64,000 bases of DNA, from contig NC_085849.1 in NCBI RefSeq assembly GCF_020906515.1, positions 1,550,001 through 1,614,000 on the forward strand, written 5' to 3'. Numbering within the stretch: position 1 is the stretch's first letter; each line of letters starts with the position of its first letter. Both the position numbers and the translations under genes were made by a program. This document shows, piece by piece, positions 1 through 11,402 of this stretch. The notes beneath the pieces were generated by a model, which saw only the letters and a list, made by a program, of their open reading frames with translations, was not told the origin of the DNA and did not search any database. Source of the DNA: Vanrija pseudolonga. Its lineage: Eukaryota; Basidiomycota; Tremellomycetes; Trichosporonales; Trichosporonaceae.

Positions 1-452
1 CCACTCTTGGCTGGCGTTGGTCTCGTTGGCATCGCACGAGATGTAGGCGATCCACGGCGTCGACGAGGTGACGTTCGGGCCCATCGTCTCCTCTGTAAAG
101 TGAACGAGGGCGCCTTGTGTCACGTTGGTGGTGTGGGTGTCGGCCGAGAGCTGATACGAGCTGGGGGTTGTGTCAGCAATACCTCGAGGGCTGCGCGCGG
201 CGAGTGCGCCGAAACGGGCACGTCGTGCCCACGAGAGGCGCCGCCGCAGCGGGCAACACTCGCGCACCATGGGCTGACTACTCACACTTTGCTGTTTCCG
301 TAGACGCCCGGGAGGCCGAGGGGGTTGACCCACTTGACGGTGAGGGAGGACGAGGGGATGACGGTCGAGTCGTTGACCGGCAGCGCGGGGACGTAGGCGG
401 CTGCTGGCGGGGGCGCGGCCGCGAGCGCCAGGAGCCCAAGCCAGAGGTGCAT
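1..452 (-). CDS. Secretory-pathway protein, possible PA-domain protein (N-terminal part)
   Basis: The gene starts at 452 and leaves the window at position 1. Exon 1 is 286-452 and exon 2 is 160 to the edge; the intron 161-285 opens GTGAGT and closes CCCCAG, and the frame closes on a Val codon. The first 19 residues (MHLWLGLLALAAAPPPAAA) form a clear signal peptide. Next comes a segment with NDST, then a stretch ending TPWIAYISCDANETNASQEW at the edge, with several N-glycosylation sequons (NVT, NET, NAS). The 'W-I-A-(Y/L)-I-x-C-D' pattern resembles the strand found in protease-associated (PA) domains of fungal membrane RING ligases and vacuolar proteases. That assignment is inference, because the diagnostic remainder lies outside the window. 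It faces away from FMT1. Confidence 0.55.
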
Positions 453-1140
453 GGCGGGCGGTGGGCACCGCGCTGGGGGATGGGGAGGGGATGGGGCGTC
501 GGTGTTGTCTTTCGGCAGAGAAGAAGTAGAAGTGTGGGAGTTGGCAAGTTTGGATCTCGCAATGGCCGTGTTCAAGGCGGTGCGTCGAGAGGGTGGAGGG
601 TTGCCATTCGGGGGGTTTCTACCTCGGGGCCATGACGCGAGAAACGCGGGGCCGGCGATGGGAGGGGCGTTGGCGTGTGTTTTCACAGAGTACGTTGCTG
701 CAGGTGCTGCAGTTGACAGAGGCTGGAGTGTGTTGTGCAGCGAGCGGCAGTGTGGTTCCTGGGAACGAGCTGCTAACCTAGCTGGTGTGATGCGGCTGTA
801 CCGGGGTTTGTATCGTTCGGCGCGCGTCTGGCTGGCTGGTACAGGGCCGAACAAGGTCTAATCAATTGTGATTAGGCCAGGCTGTGTGGTGTGTTGTGCC
901 CTACAAGTGTGCTCAACTTGCAATGCCGACGGAGATGTGTGAGCAGTTGAGTGTGTTGTTGTGGGAAAGGTGACTGTTAAAGTTGGGGCGGCAGACGACG
1001 ACGACGACGATTGCAACAGCGGTCACTTTCGAAACAACAAGCCGCAGCAGCAGCCGCAGTTGAACATGCCGATCACTACCACATTTCATCGCACTCTTGC
1101 CATCTCGCCACATTTTCTGCAAAACCACCAACAAACCACA
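453..1140. promoter_or_regulatory. Divergent intergenic region between the secretory gene and FMT1
   Basis: This 688 bp stretch holds the 5' regions of two genes transcribed apart. A short (GAC)n run lies near 993-1010. No further gene is supported; reading frames here look like GC-driven shadows. Confidence 0.5.
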
Positions 1141-2394
1141 ATGCAGCGCATCGCCGCACGCCCAAATGCATGGGCAAGCACAAGCGCCGCCGCCATCCCC
1201 GCGCGGCCACTAGCGCACACCGCCGCCGTTGCCCGCGCCGGCTCCCGGCGGCATCAGCACTCGACAACCTCCACCGCCGAACCGTTCAAGATCCTCTTCT
1301 GCGGCTCGGACGCCTTCTCGGTCGCTGCACTCGACGCGGTGCTGGGGGCCGAAGGTAAGCGCTCCCACCCAGTGCTCCGCTGACAACAGACGTATGGCAG
1401 TCGATCACGGTGCTCTCCCCGCCCGACCAGCTGGGCGGCCGGCGGCGCTCGCAGCTCTTCTCACGTGAGTAACTCCCAACCACGCCGCTCACGCCAGCCC
1501 CGATCAAGTCGTACGCACTCGAGCGCGGGCTGACGGTACACGACGTCCCCCGCACGGGGCTGAAGGGCGCGACCTTCCCGCACCCGTTTGAGCGGCACGA
1601 CCCGGCGCATCTCCTGCTCACAGCGTCCTTCGGACACATTGTGCCGACGCCGCTGCTCGAGCCGTTCGGGCACGCGCTCAACGTCCACCCTTCCCTACTG
1701 CCCAAGTACCGCGGCGCAGCGCCCGTCCAGTGGGCGATCGCGAACGGGGACAAGCACACGGGCGTGAGCGTACAGACGGTCGGCAAGCGCGAGGCCGGCG
1801 TCGACTCTGGCGCGATCCTCGGCGCTGTCGAGGGTGTCGTGAGTGGTTGTGCCTGCTGCGAGCTGACGCCGCCAGCCAATCCCCCCAGACGCAACGTATG
1901 CCTCGCTCCTGCCCGACCTCTCGCACGTCGGCAGCAGGCTGCTCGTCGCTGTCCTGCGGCAGCTGCTGCGGGGCGAGAGCCGCCCGCACGCGCAGGACGG
2001 CGCAAATGTGACCCGCGCGCCCAAGGTGACGGGGGACACGGCGCGGGTCGACTGGGCTAGTCACTCCGCAACGACAGTGGACAGGCGGCACCGCGCCTTC
2101 GGGCACCAGGCGCCGCTGTGGGCCGAGCTGGCGGGCAACAGCGTGCAGCTGCTGGGCGTGGGACGGGCCGAGGCCGCCGCGGCCGATCTCGGCCCGCACG
2201 CGCCCGGCACGGCGCTGCTTGACCGCCCTGGCCGACGACTTCTCGTCGCGACTGTTGCCGACGCCGCTGGCCCGGCCTCCTGGCTCGCGGTTACGCGCGT
2301 CAAGACGGCCGGGAGGAAGGAGCTCGACGCGGCTGACTGGTGGAACGGCCTGCCCAAGGCCGACAGGGAGCGGGGGTTCACTGTGTTTGTGTAG
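1141..2394 (+). CDS. FMT1: Methionyl-tRNA formyltransferase, mitochondrial
   Basis: The enzyme transfers a formyl group from 10-formyl-tetrahydrofolate to Met-tRNA to make the mitochondrial initiator. Exons are 1141-1354, 1390-1464, 1498-1838 and 1876-2394, giving 382 aa; introns are 33-37 nt and all junctions close in frame. The first 45 residues are rich in Arg, Ala and Ser with almost no acidic residues, as in a mitochondrial targeting sequence. The formyltransferase core starts at ILFCGSDAFSV (a Rossmann-type strand). The family signature SLLPKYRGAAPVQWAI lies near residues 157-172, preceded by NVHP. The C-terminal part, with VTRAPKVT and HRAFGHQAPLW, fits the Fmt C-terminal tRNA-binding domain. 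UBC13 follows on the same strand 377 bp downstream with no functional link. Confidence in the family is high. Confidence 0.93.
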
Positions 2395-2771
2395 AAGTCA
2401 TTTAAAGTCATTGCATGAATCGTGTTGTGGGGACGAGGTGTCGGCGTAGCTGTCGACGGCGCGCGCGCCGTGGTCAGTGCCGTTGAGGACACCCGCCGAC
2501 TCTTTGACCTCGTCTTTTGACTTCGGGTCAGTCCTGGCCCACCCCTGATGTCATAGCTCGTGTGAACATTACGTAACGCCTCATCCCCACCCCAGCCTAA
2601 CGCACGCCGCCGCCGCCGCAATCGCACCGCCCACTGACGCCTTGCGACCGTCACTTACATTGTGATATCAGTGACTTGGTCTCTTCCAGCCAACCTACAA
2701 CATCGACAGACAGCACAACGGTACGCTAGGCGGCAAGCAAGGACGCACTGACGCACGCTAGACATAGCACC
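2395..2771. other. Intergenic, FMT1 3' to UBC13 5'
   Basis: This 377 bp region holds the FMT1 3' end and the UBC13 leader. Nothing beyond UTR-like sequence is visible. Confidence 0.5.
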
Positions 2772-3573
2772 ATGGCTGGCCTTCCTAAGCGTATCCTCAA
2801 GGTGGGTGGTGCGCTTGTCGAGGGGACGACGGCTGACCTGCGCCTTCCTCTGCCTCCCCGCCGCCGCATGCAACGTCCTTCCTTCCCTGTCTGCGACCAC
2901 TCGGGGCTCACGGCTCGCTCCGCTCGCCGCTCACCACAGGAAACCGAGCGCCTCATGTCCGACTCGCCCCCCGGCATCACCGCCGCGCCCCACGAGGACA
3001 ACCTGCGCTACTTTGACGTGACAATAGCCGGGCCCGAGAGTTCTCCGTACGAGGGTGAGCGAGCGAGCGAGCGGGCGAGCGGGCGCCCGCCAGCCTCCAT
3101 GCCATGCCCCAACGACGCCTCCCCCGATCGTCGACGCTGACACCACCCCAGGCGGCATCTTCAAGGCGGAGCTCTTCCTCCCGGAAGAGTACCCCATGAA
3201 CCCGCCCAAGGTGCGCTTCCTGACCAAGATTTACCACCCGAACATTGGTGAGTCGTCGTGAGCGAGCACGCACGCGCAGCGTGCGAGCGGGCACTAGCAC
3301 CACTGCCTGCTGCCGCCCGCCCTCGGCCCGGCCCGGCGCTGACGCGCCGCCCCGCGCCTAGACAAACTCGGCCGTATCTGCCTCGACATCCTCAAGGACC
3401 GCTGGTCGCCCGCGCTCCAGATCCGCACGGTGCTCCTCTCCATCCAGGCGCTCCTCGGCGCGCCCAACCCAGACGACCCGCTCGCCAACGACGTCGCGCA
3501 GGCCTGGAAGGAGGACGAGAAGGCCGCTATTGCCGAGGCCAAGGTGTGGACGCAGAAGTGGGCCAGCGAGTGA
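2772..3573 (+). CDS. UBC13: Ubiquitin-conjugating enzyme E2 N (Lys63-specific, Ubc13)
   Basis: This E2 makes Lys63-linked ubiquitin chains with an Mms2-type partner in post-replication DNA repair. Exons are 2772-2801 (30 nt, only ten codons), 2940-3054, 3152-3247 and 3362-3573, encoding 150 aa, close to the usual 150-153. Visible hallmarks are the N-terminus MAGLPKRI(L/I)KETERL, the segment [14 protein letters not shown]-like (here [14 protein letters not shown]), [11 protein letters not shown] and the active-site stretch [18 protein letters not shown]. The catalytic cysteine falls at residue 87, exactly the Ubc13 position. The C-terminus NDVAQAWK...[10 protein letters not shown] also matches the family. 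All introns start GTGAG or GTGGG. The very short first exon makes the start easy to miss. Confidence 0.96.
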
Positions 3574-4041
3574 GCAGGCCCGCTCGAGGCGCGCAGCGCC
3601 GAGAGGCGGGCCGAGGTGCGCGAGTAAGCTCGTGGCTGGAGCTGAGCTTGTGATCTTGCGCTGGCTCGGTCCGGATCACTGTTCAAGTATACCCCCAGTA
3701 CCCCCGTAGCACCCGTGGCGTATGGACGAGGTCAGGTCATTGCGTATGGCGTGGGTGGTCGTGTGTACCGCCGGGCACGTGAGACCGCTGCTGTGCGGCT
3801 GGCGCGACTGGGCGGCCGGTGCGCCATTGAACCTCACGCTTGTCTTCTGTGCCGCCTTTTGCTGATAACCACCACCACACCACCTCGCGCACTCGCCCTG
3901 CGGGCTCGTGCTCTCCTTGCAGTCGTGCATCCGCTAGCATAATCGCAGTACAGTACAAACTCCACCCCTCGTGACGGTCGTCGTCTCCGTGAACATTACG
4001 CGTTACACGCATCTATGCCCCGTGTTTCCTGTATCACCCCC
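3574..4041. other. Convergent 3' intergenic region
   Basis: Between the stop codons of UBC13 (+) and the palI-like gene (-). This 468 bp region holds no supported gene. Confidence 0.5.
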
Positions 4042-5937
4042 CTACTGCCTCACAGCCGAGCTGCTCTTCTCTGGTGGTGGCTGGTACGTCGACGCGCCGG
4101 CAACCTGGCCGTAGCTCGGCGGTCTGGGCGCCTCGTCCACCTCGTCCACCTCGTGCGCCGTCGGCATCTGCACCGGCGGCGGAACGGGCGGGTACGCGGC
4201 GCCGACGTACGTTCCGTATCCGGTCGGCGACGTGATGTGCTCCTGGCCCTGGCTGTACTCTGACGACACCGAGTGCTGGCGGTTCAACAGGCTCGACTGC
4301 TGAGGGTTAACCAGGTGCTGTGGTGTCGGCACCTGGATCGGCGACGCCGGCTGCCCCTGCTGCTGCGCAGTAGTGTACCCAAAGCCTTGGTGACCAGTGT
4401 ACTCGCGCTCCTGCGCGGGACTTGTTGCCGCACGTCCGATACCGCCCAGTCCGTCGTCCTCGTACGCGTGGTGGTACGGGTCAGCGGGGTTGACCACTGG
4501 TCCCGGGTCGTGGTACCCATGCGAATCGGCCGATGCGGGAGCTCGGCTGGCAACAGCGGCTCCGCCCGCGTAGTAGTCGTGCCCGCCCTGAGGCGCGGCG
4601 GCCTGCGGTGCGTATCCCTGCTGGTTGCCGTACGGGTCGTTGTAGCCCTGCTGGTTGTAGTGTTGCTGCGGCTGCTGCTGCTGGCCGTAGGGGTCGTTGT
4701 AGTCTGGAGAGTGTTAGCTGAATACTTACTCACTCGCTCAGCCACTCACAATCACCGTGGCCTTGGCCTTGGCCCTGGTTGTAGTTGTAGTTGTCGTTGA
4801 ACTCTTCGTAGCCCTGGTTCTGGTTGTAGTCGTGTCCACCGCGGTGAGGCTGGTCGACACCGCCGCCGCCAGCACCAACACCAGCCGCGCCGGCAGTCAT
4901 ATAGCTGCTACCGGTCGAAGGCTGGCGCTGCGGCGCGAGGCCCTGCTGTCCGTAACCGTAGTCGTTGGGGCCACCGCCGTAACCGTTCTGCGGGGTGCCT
5001 TGCTTGCGACCGTACCCAACACCCACGCCCTGGAGCACCGAACCGTCGCGGCGAAGCGGCCTGGGCTGGGATGACGCGGGAGAGTCGTCGTACAGATACT
5101 TGTCCTCGTGGTCCTCCTTCTGGGGCACGCGCTCGTACGGCTGGAAGTTGGGCAGGTCCTGCTCCTTCTGGCGGCGCTGGTCGTCACGGAGGGCCTGGAG
5201 TCTCATGTCCGTGTCACGGTTGTAGTCGTCCATCTCCTTGTCACGGCGACGGCGGCCGTTGTTGTTGTCCCTGCGTCCACCGCCTCCGCAGCAGCAGCAG
5301 CCGGCCATGCCCCAAGCACAGCCTGCGAAACCGCACAGCAGCCATCCGGCGAGCGTCATCCACACGGCGGCGCCAACGTTGGCTGACGCGCCGCTGACGC
5401 TCTGAATTCTCGACTTGGCGATGAAGAAAATGGCCAGGTCGAAAATGAAGGCAATGAGCGTGATGCCTCCCGCGATGCCGGCGAAACACGTCGGGAAGCA
5501 CAGCACGCTGAAGCCAGGGATGAGGTCAAGCAGGCCGCAAATCAGCGAGATGACCGCGAAAGCCAGGGCGATCGGGTGGAGGATGAGCGTGTATGTCAGT
5601 GCCTTTGAGATGACACTGGGGATGTTGAACAGCTTGACGTTGAGAATAGTGTTTAGGTCTAGAGGGGGAGGGGATCAGCGCTGCCACTCACACACACACC
5701 ACCACACCTACCAAAGTTGTAGCCGACCTGAGGGCCGACACAGTTCTCTGACCCGCTCTGGGTGAGGCAGTAGCCCAGCGTGCCGAGCCTGAGGCTGCCC
5801 GCATAGTCGCCGTTGGCAAAGTTGGCCTCGAGAAAGTAGAATGTCTTGAGGAGCGGGGTGTTGAAGGATACAAGCGCGAGGACGACACACGCGGCCAGGA
5901 TGAGCAGGACGCCGGGGAGGCCAGAGGCGCACGACAT
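4042..5937 (-). CDS. palI/Rim9-like SUR7-family membrane protein
   Basis: Exons on the minus strand are 5712-5937, 4750-5658 and 4042-4703, giving 598 aa. The N-terminus starts MSCASGLPGVLLILAACVVL, a first membrane span, followed by an extracytoplasmic part with conserved-looking cysteines (GTLGYCL, SENCVGPQVGYNF), then DLNTILNVKLFNIP and three more spans. This four-span order is that of the SUR7/PalI family. Rim9/PalI proteins act at the plasma membrane in ambient-pH sensing upstream of the Rim101/PacC factor; some Sur7 relatives instead organise eisosome domains. After the last span comes a Cys/Gly cluster (CCCCGGGG), an Arg-rich stretch, and a long Gln/Tyr/Asn/Gly-rich tail of about 400 residues that looks disordered, with a late PPSYGQV motif. 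The pH role is family knowledge, not shown here. Confidence 0.82.
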
Positions 5938-7497
5938 GGCGCGGGGAGGAGTGTGCTGCTGCTGTGCGCGCTGTGCGTTCTATACGTGCTGGATGCCAAC
6001 GAGCGATGTTGTGGTTGTGGTGGTGGTCGCAACGGGCCGAGTGTGTGAGTGTAACACGCCGAGATGTGAATCGGTCGAGTAGAGCAGGGAGCACAGGAGG
6101 AGTGCGTCCTATGTAGTCGAGACTGGCTGGTCTGGCCAGTGTCGATGATATGCGGTGCCTGCAGTGGCAGCACGAGGACGACGAGACACTGACCCCTAGG
6201 TAGTGTGCGTGGGATGGGGTGGGACGTGTGGGGGCGTGAGTGGAGGGGAGTGATCGCGTCGCGCAGTTGACAATAGCGCGTTGGTCGACGTCGATCTGGC
6301 GTGGTGCGTGTAGATCGTAGTAGATTGAAGGAGATGATGATGCGGTGGATGAGAAGTGATTGACCGGGGTGGGGGGTGAGGGGTGGTTCGAGGTCACTGC
6401 TCGGCTCGGCTCCTTGCTGCATGTATGCCTGCCTTGTCGCGCAGTGTGTTACCAGCCATCACTGCCTGCCTGCCTGCAGTGTCTGTCCTGTCTTGGACGC
6501 GCGCGCCCCGTGCCGCCTTCCCTCTCCGCCGGGGCGCGTGCCTTCCTTCCTTCCCTTGCTCGCCTCGCCTTTGCCTCGCCGCCCCGGCGCCGACAAACCA
6601 AACCATAAAGCGGTGCCATTTTCAGGTGGCACCACCGTCATTTCGGCCCTGCAACCCGCACCGCATACATGGTAGGCCGTAGGGGGACACTGCACTGCAC
6701 GCAGCACGATGACGCGTTGCACTCATGTACAGACTGTACTACGCTGTCATGTATGACAGTTGATCGCCCGACGCTGACTGTCCCGTCTGCTGTGGTCGCC
6801 CGACGAGGCGGTAGCTTCGGGGGCTCGGCTGCGAGCTCGCGCCCAAGTGCTGCAGCGCTCCTGACACTGCTGCACATCCCTTGTCTGCTTCGTTGCTTCT
6901 CGCCTCGACCCTTGGTTGGTGCACTAGTTAAGCCCAGCTGATCTCCCCCCTACCCTCCTGCCTGCCGTTACTGCTGCTGCTTCACTCACCGTGTCAACAA
7001 AAGCCCCGCCGGCTTTGAATTGTATCTATCTCCAATGTTGAAACTCGGCTCTCAACCCACTTTACTGGAATGAGGGGTTTCACATCAAAAGTGGCACTAA
7101 CAGGCGTCGGGCAAGGCATGTCAGGCACGACACCATACCACGTGGAAATTTGCTCCCGTTCAGCGATCGCCTCGCCTCTGCCTTCCCCTTGCCTGACCCG
7201 CCGCCACTCTAAATGTGCCAACAACCTCGTGCTACTTGCTCTCGAATCCCATCCAGAATCCCAGAGACGACCTTCGACATCCAACATCCTTCACAATCCT
7301 TACTCTCACACCGACCTTCTCCCCTTCCTCCTCCCTCTCCATCGTCCTGGAAGCCGCTCTCTACGCACCAGCGTAATACTACACCAGAGAAACAACAACC
7401 CAACAATTACAACTCCGGTGACTGTGTAACAAGCCAACCTCTCTAGCGCCCACGCAGTCCCATCGGCCAGATCACACACACAGCAAACCACCCAGTC
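5938..7497. promoter_or_regulatory. Large divergent intergenic region
   Basis: This 1560 bp region separates the palI-like gene (-) from the LEA2-like gene (+). It contains pyrimidine-rich stretches just before the plus-strand start and short direct repeats of TGCC. No gene or RNA is supported. Confidence 0.45.
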
Positions 7498-8622
7498 ATG
7501 TCCAAATTCTACATGTCCGGCGATGGCCGTGCGGCCTCGCTCGACGAGCCAGACTTCCCATCTGGCGCCGGTGGCCGCTCAAAGAAGTCCTACAACAAGC
7601 CGCAGGCGCACAAGGACGACTACTATGAGCTCGGCGAGGAGCGCGATATGGGCTTTGACGTCCGCGCCGACTTTGACGGCACCGGACCACGTTGGAGCGA
7701 GATGTACGGCGTGGCCAAGAACGAGCAGTGAGTGGGAGGTTGGGGCGAGGTGAGATTTGTTTGGCTAACGCTCCAGGTACCGCCCCGTGTACGACCATGT
7801 CGCACCCGCCGGCACGGGCGAGGTTGGCGCCAGGCCTATGCGACACGACTACAGCCAGGCGCGCGACCCCGAGATGGTGTCGGTGCCGGTGCTTGGCCCC
7901 GAGTGGGAGAAGGGCGAGCTCCACGCCCAGTCGAGGCGAGGCAAGAAGGAGATCCGGTCCGACGAGCGCAACACTGCCATCAAGGCCTGGAACCGTGACC
8001 AGCGCGGCATGTGTGGTATCCGATGGCTTACCCGCACGTGGTTTGTCTTTATCGCCTTCTTCTTTATCGCTGCGTGAGTGTGGGCTGGTGTGGCACCGTG
8101 CTAACGAACAGTCTTATCGTCGTGCTCTTCTTCACGATCCCCCGTGCGGCCGTGTGGTCGTGGTACCAGCCCGACCCGTTCCAGCTGAACAACGATACCT
8201 CGCTGCCGGTCATCACGCGTATCCCGGCCAACTTTTCGTTCGACGCCGGCCTGCACCTGCTGGTGGACGCGACGAGCTCTTGGCTGCCGGTGCGCTTTTC
8301 GAATGTCCAGGCTACGATCTACGACGTGCAGTCGAGCAAGATCATCGCCCAGGGCAACAAGAAGTCGTTTACCGTGCAGAACAAGAAGGACCAGCCGGTC
8401 GTCTTCCCCATCCACTTCAGCTATGTCGCGTTCAACACGTCCGACACTACGTGGTCGGACATGTACAACGCGTGCCAGTACCAGTTCCCCGGGGTGCAGC
8501 GGGCCGACCTCAAGTGGACCATCGAAATCAGACAGGGGATTGTCGGCATGGTGACCAAGCCGGTGTCGACGGACTCGTTTACGGGTGTCAACTGTCCGTT
8601 CCAGTTCAGTGACAAGTCGTAA
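7498..8622 (+). CDS. Single-pass membrane protein with LEA2-like luminal/extracellular domain
   Basis: Exons are 7498-7727, 7777-8073 and 8112-8622, encoding 345 aa. Residues 1-155 are hydrophilic and rich in Lys, Arg, Tyr and Asp. One strong membrane span follows (FVFIAFFFIAALIVVLFF, about 166-183). The remaining 160 residues contain the NFSFDAGLHLLVDA stretch, then NVQATIYD, KSFTVQNKKDQPVVFPIHFSY, and NTSDTTWSDMYNAC. This strand-rich layout fits the LEA2 (late embryogenesis abundant group 2) fold seen in many fungal type II membrane proteins of unknown role. N-glycosylation sequons (NDT, NFS, NTS) lie after the span, agreeing with an outside or luminal C-terminus. The LEA2 call is by pattern only; function unknown. 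Confidence 0.8.
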
Positions 8623-9032
8623 GCGAGCGGCGCAGAGAGGCGCCAGCTGCTCTGCCGCAATACTGCGAGCTGGGGCTTGGCCCAAGCTGTTTGTGCTTAA
8701 CCAACGACCCGGACGCTCCCCAACGACGACGACCACGTCCCACGTCCCACGTCCCCCCTTCCCCCTCCCCCACGCCTCACGACCGACCATGATCTTGGAC
8801 ATTGCTCGACGACTCGACTCCCTCCCCGCGCGCCCGGCCCGCGCAGTGTACGTATTACCATCGCATCACATTCTCTATGCAATACATGGCCCAGGAGGGG
8901 TGGGGTGGTGGTGGTCTGTGCGGCGTGGAGCACGTCATGGCGCGGGGTGTCAGCGAGTGAGCGAGCGCAGCGAGCGAACGGCCCGTAGATCAGACGAGTG
9001 TTGACACCACTTACATCTCCGCCGACGACACA
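8623..9032. other. Intergenic with possible upstream exon
   Basis: An ATG at 8790 opens a short frame whose first 19 codons end at a possible donor near 8847. I could not join it to the next gene with a good acceptor, so it may be leader sequence. A near-palindrome built on GAGCGAGCGCAGCGAGCG lies near 8955-8980. Confidence 0.35.
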
Positions 9033-9871
9033 ATGGGTACGTCGGCGTCGCCTGCCCGCCTGCCCTGCTGACGGGCGGTACCTCAGACGTCCAGAGCCCC
9101 CCGCCGCCACCAACGCCGCCCAGCACAGCGATGGCATGGAGCGAGCCCGTGTCGCCTACGTCTCCGCTGTCGCCCGTCGCGACGGCACCAACCTTCAGTC
9201 GCACACCACCACGCACCCTGCCCGAGATCAACGCGGCGATCGCGCTCGCCTCGTCAAGCGGGGCAGTGAGCGAGCGCGAGGAGCTGCTCGTGGGCGCAGT
9301 GGAGGCGCTGTACGCGCTCCTCTCTGGCTCGTCGTCCCCTTCTTCCCTTCCCGCAGCCAAAGAGCCAACGCCGGCACACACCCTCGCCGCAGCCTCCCGC
9401 GCCCTCGAACTCATCAGCAGCCTGCACGCCCTCGCGCTCCTGCACCTCCGGCGCATGACGGACGAGCTCGACACGCTCGCGGGGTGGCTGGACGCGCAGC
9501 TCGACGTGCTCGCGCTACGCGAACGCGCGAACGACTGGGCGCGCGTCGAGGCGACTGCCGAGCTCGTCCATGCCGAGGAGAGCGCGCACCATACCCTCGG
9601 CGTAGGGGCGGTCGTGGGGCTCGGGCATGCGGGGTTACTTGGCGTCGACGAGGCGCGCGGACACCTCTTCGACGTGGTCGCGCAGGCGCGTGTCTTGGGG
9701 TCCGAGGACGTCGCGCTGCATGCCCAAGCGCGGTTCGTGCGCCTCGGCCTGGATAACGTTGCCACGGTGAAAGCTAGGTATGCGGCCAAGCGGCCCGTCC
9801 TCGGGCGTATTGCCCAGCTGTTGGGCCTGTGTGAGGCGCTGCTGCGCGACACCGTTGTTGTAGATCAGTAG
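9033..9871 (+). CDS. Unrecognised alpha-helical protein
   Basis: I propose a 4 nt first exon (9033-9036, ATGG) followed by an intron 9037-9086 (GTACGT ... CTCAG) and exon 2 at 9087-9871, giving 262 aa. The second frame is open without interruption. An ATG at 9134 within it would give a slightly shorter product without splicing. The N-terminus is Pro/Ser/Thr-rich. From about residue 45 the protein is Ala/Leu/Glu/Arg-rich and strongly helical, with segments such as ALELISSLHALALLHLRRM and DELDTLAGWLDAQLDVLALR that suggest coiled-coil or helical-bundle packing. No catalytic motif or membrane span is seen. Function unknown. Codon use agrees with real coding sequence. Confidence 0.6.
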
Positions 9872-9963
9872 TTGTGTCGCGCCGCGCTGCAGCCTAGCTA
9901 GGCCAATGCCAGAGCGGCCGGGCTACGCCCGCCGCTCATTCGCGCTACATGCAATGTACCACT

Positions 9964-11112
9964 CTACATAAAGTCGTCGTCGTCGAGGACGTCGTCGTAC
10001 GCCTCGGTGTCGACCTTTGAGCCGAGCGCCTTGGTGGCGCCGAGCTTGGGCTTGGCCGCGCCGCCCTTCTTCTTGCCCGACGCCTTGTCGCGCTCCTCCT
10101 GCTGCTTGGTGTTGCCGATAACCGAGAGCGACGACGACACCTTGCGCGTCTGCACGGCCGAGAGCGACTCGACGAGGTCCTTGGCCAGCTGCTCCACAAA
10201 GCCGGGGTACAGCCCGTTGGTCTCGTGCTTGCTCGTGATGGCCACGACAATGTTGCGGCTCAGCTCGGCAAAGTCGGCCTTGGTCACCGGCTTGGCCGTG
10301 AGGACCGCCTTGAGCGCCTCGCTGCGGTCCACAGACAGGTCGCCCATCAGGTCGGACGCGACGGCCAGGTCAGAGTCCAGCTCCTTCTGGCGCGCCTCTC
10401 GCCGCCTGTCCTGCTCTGTCCGCTCGTCGATGAGGTCGTTGGTGTCGCCGCGCTCGCGCTGGGTGGGGTGTCAGCACGCACGCGTCGCCGTCGGCCGAAG
10501 GCCGGCGGTGGCGGGTGGGGGGCTGAGGCCAGCAGACAAGGCTAGCGGCACTGTCGATGACTGTACCGCTTCATACCCCTCGCCGCTCGTCACCCGCTCC
10601 GCGCCACGGCCGCTGCGCGACCGTAGCTAGTGCCCACTCACAGCCTCGGCAGCCAGACGCTCCTTCTCAGCGAGCTTCTGCTTGAGCGTCATCTTCTTCT
10701 TGGGCGGGGCCGCGGTGGCGCCCGTCTTGGGGGCGGGGGCGGCCTTCTTCTCGGAATCGGACACGTCCCAGTCGTCCTGTGGTGTGGTCAGCAAGGTTGT
10801 GCAAGGCGCGCAAGGCTAGTAGCGCTCGGGCGCGCTAGTGAACGGGCACGGTGGTGTGATGCGGCTCTGCTATCCAGCGACGAGCCGCACCAACGCGCAC
10901 GACGCCACACCGACACCCACCTCCTCCTCGTCCTCGCCGGCCCACTTGTTCTGCGTGGGCTTGGGCAGCGCGATGGTCGGCTGCGGGGTCGAGGTCGACG
11001 GGGTGTCGACGTCAACGTCTGGGGGCAGGTGTCAGCTTGGTCTTGGTCGTGTGCGGCGTGCCGAGCCGTGGGCTGGCCTGCAGCGATACCCACCCCAGTC
11101 GTCGTCGGACAT
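9964..11112 (-). CDS. HCR1: Translation initiation factor eIF3 subunit j
   Basis: eIF3j binds the 40S subunit near the decoding site, modulates mRNA binding and start-codon choice, and aids termination/recycling. Minus-strand exons are 11094-11112 (19 nt), 10921-11018, 10642-10776 and 9964-10458, encoding 248 aa; the family is usually 230-265 aa. The N-terminus MSDDDWD and repeated Asp/Glu-Trp stretches (KWAGEDEEEDDWDVSD) are hallmarks. A basic Lys-rich helix (KKKMTLKQKLAEKERLA) follows. The C-terminal half carries the GLYPGFVEQLAKDLVESL segment and ends DDVLDDDDFM, typical of fungal eIF3j. Its start lies 290 bp from the start of the cyclin L gene, so the two share a divergent promoter. Confidence 0.93.
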
Positions 11113-11402
11113 GATGGCGGTGTGTGTGGTGTGGGGTAGGGGTGAGGGGGGGTGCTGGCGATGCTGCCTTAAGTGCTGCGGCGTGTGACAATGGTCGTTT
11201 GAGTTATCGTCGCTGCTCGTTTCCGACTTTTGTTTCAACACGTCTAGGTGGCAACAAAGCACCCTGCTCCAATTTTCAAAGTCGCATTTTTGGGTCATTT
11301 ATCCCGGCCGAACCAACGGCCTCCAGGCCTCCACTTTGGTGGATCACTTTGGCCAACTGGTCCACCACTTGCAGCCTGTTGTTGTCCCGACACGCCCACA
11401 CC

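Noticed and set aside
5640-5720. Suspected frameshift in the palI-like gene near its first intron
   Set aside because: Careful recounting shows that donor 5711 and acceptor 5659 give an uninterrupted frame through DLNTILNVKLF; no shift is present.
8955-8980. GAGCGAGCGCAGCGAGCG near-palindrome as a hairpin RNA or terminator
   Set aside because: Short, GC-rich, and similar strings recur in this genome (for example near 3058-3075 and 58004-58027); no further RNA signal.
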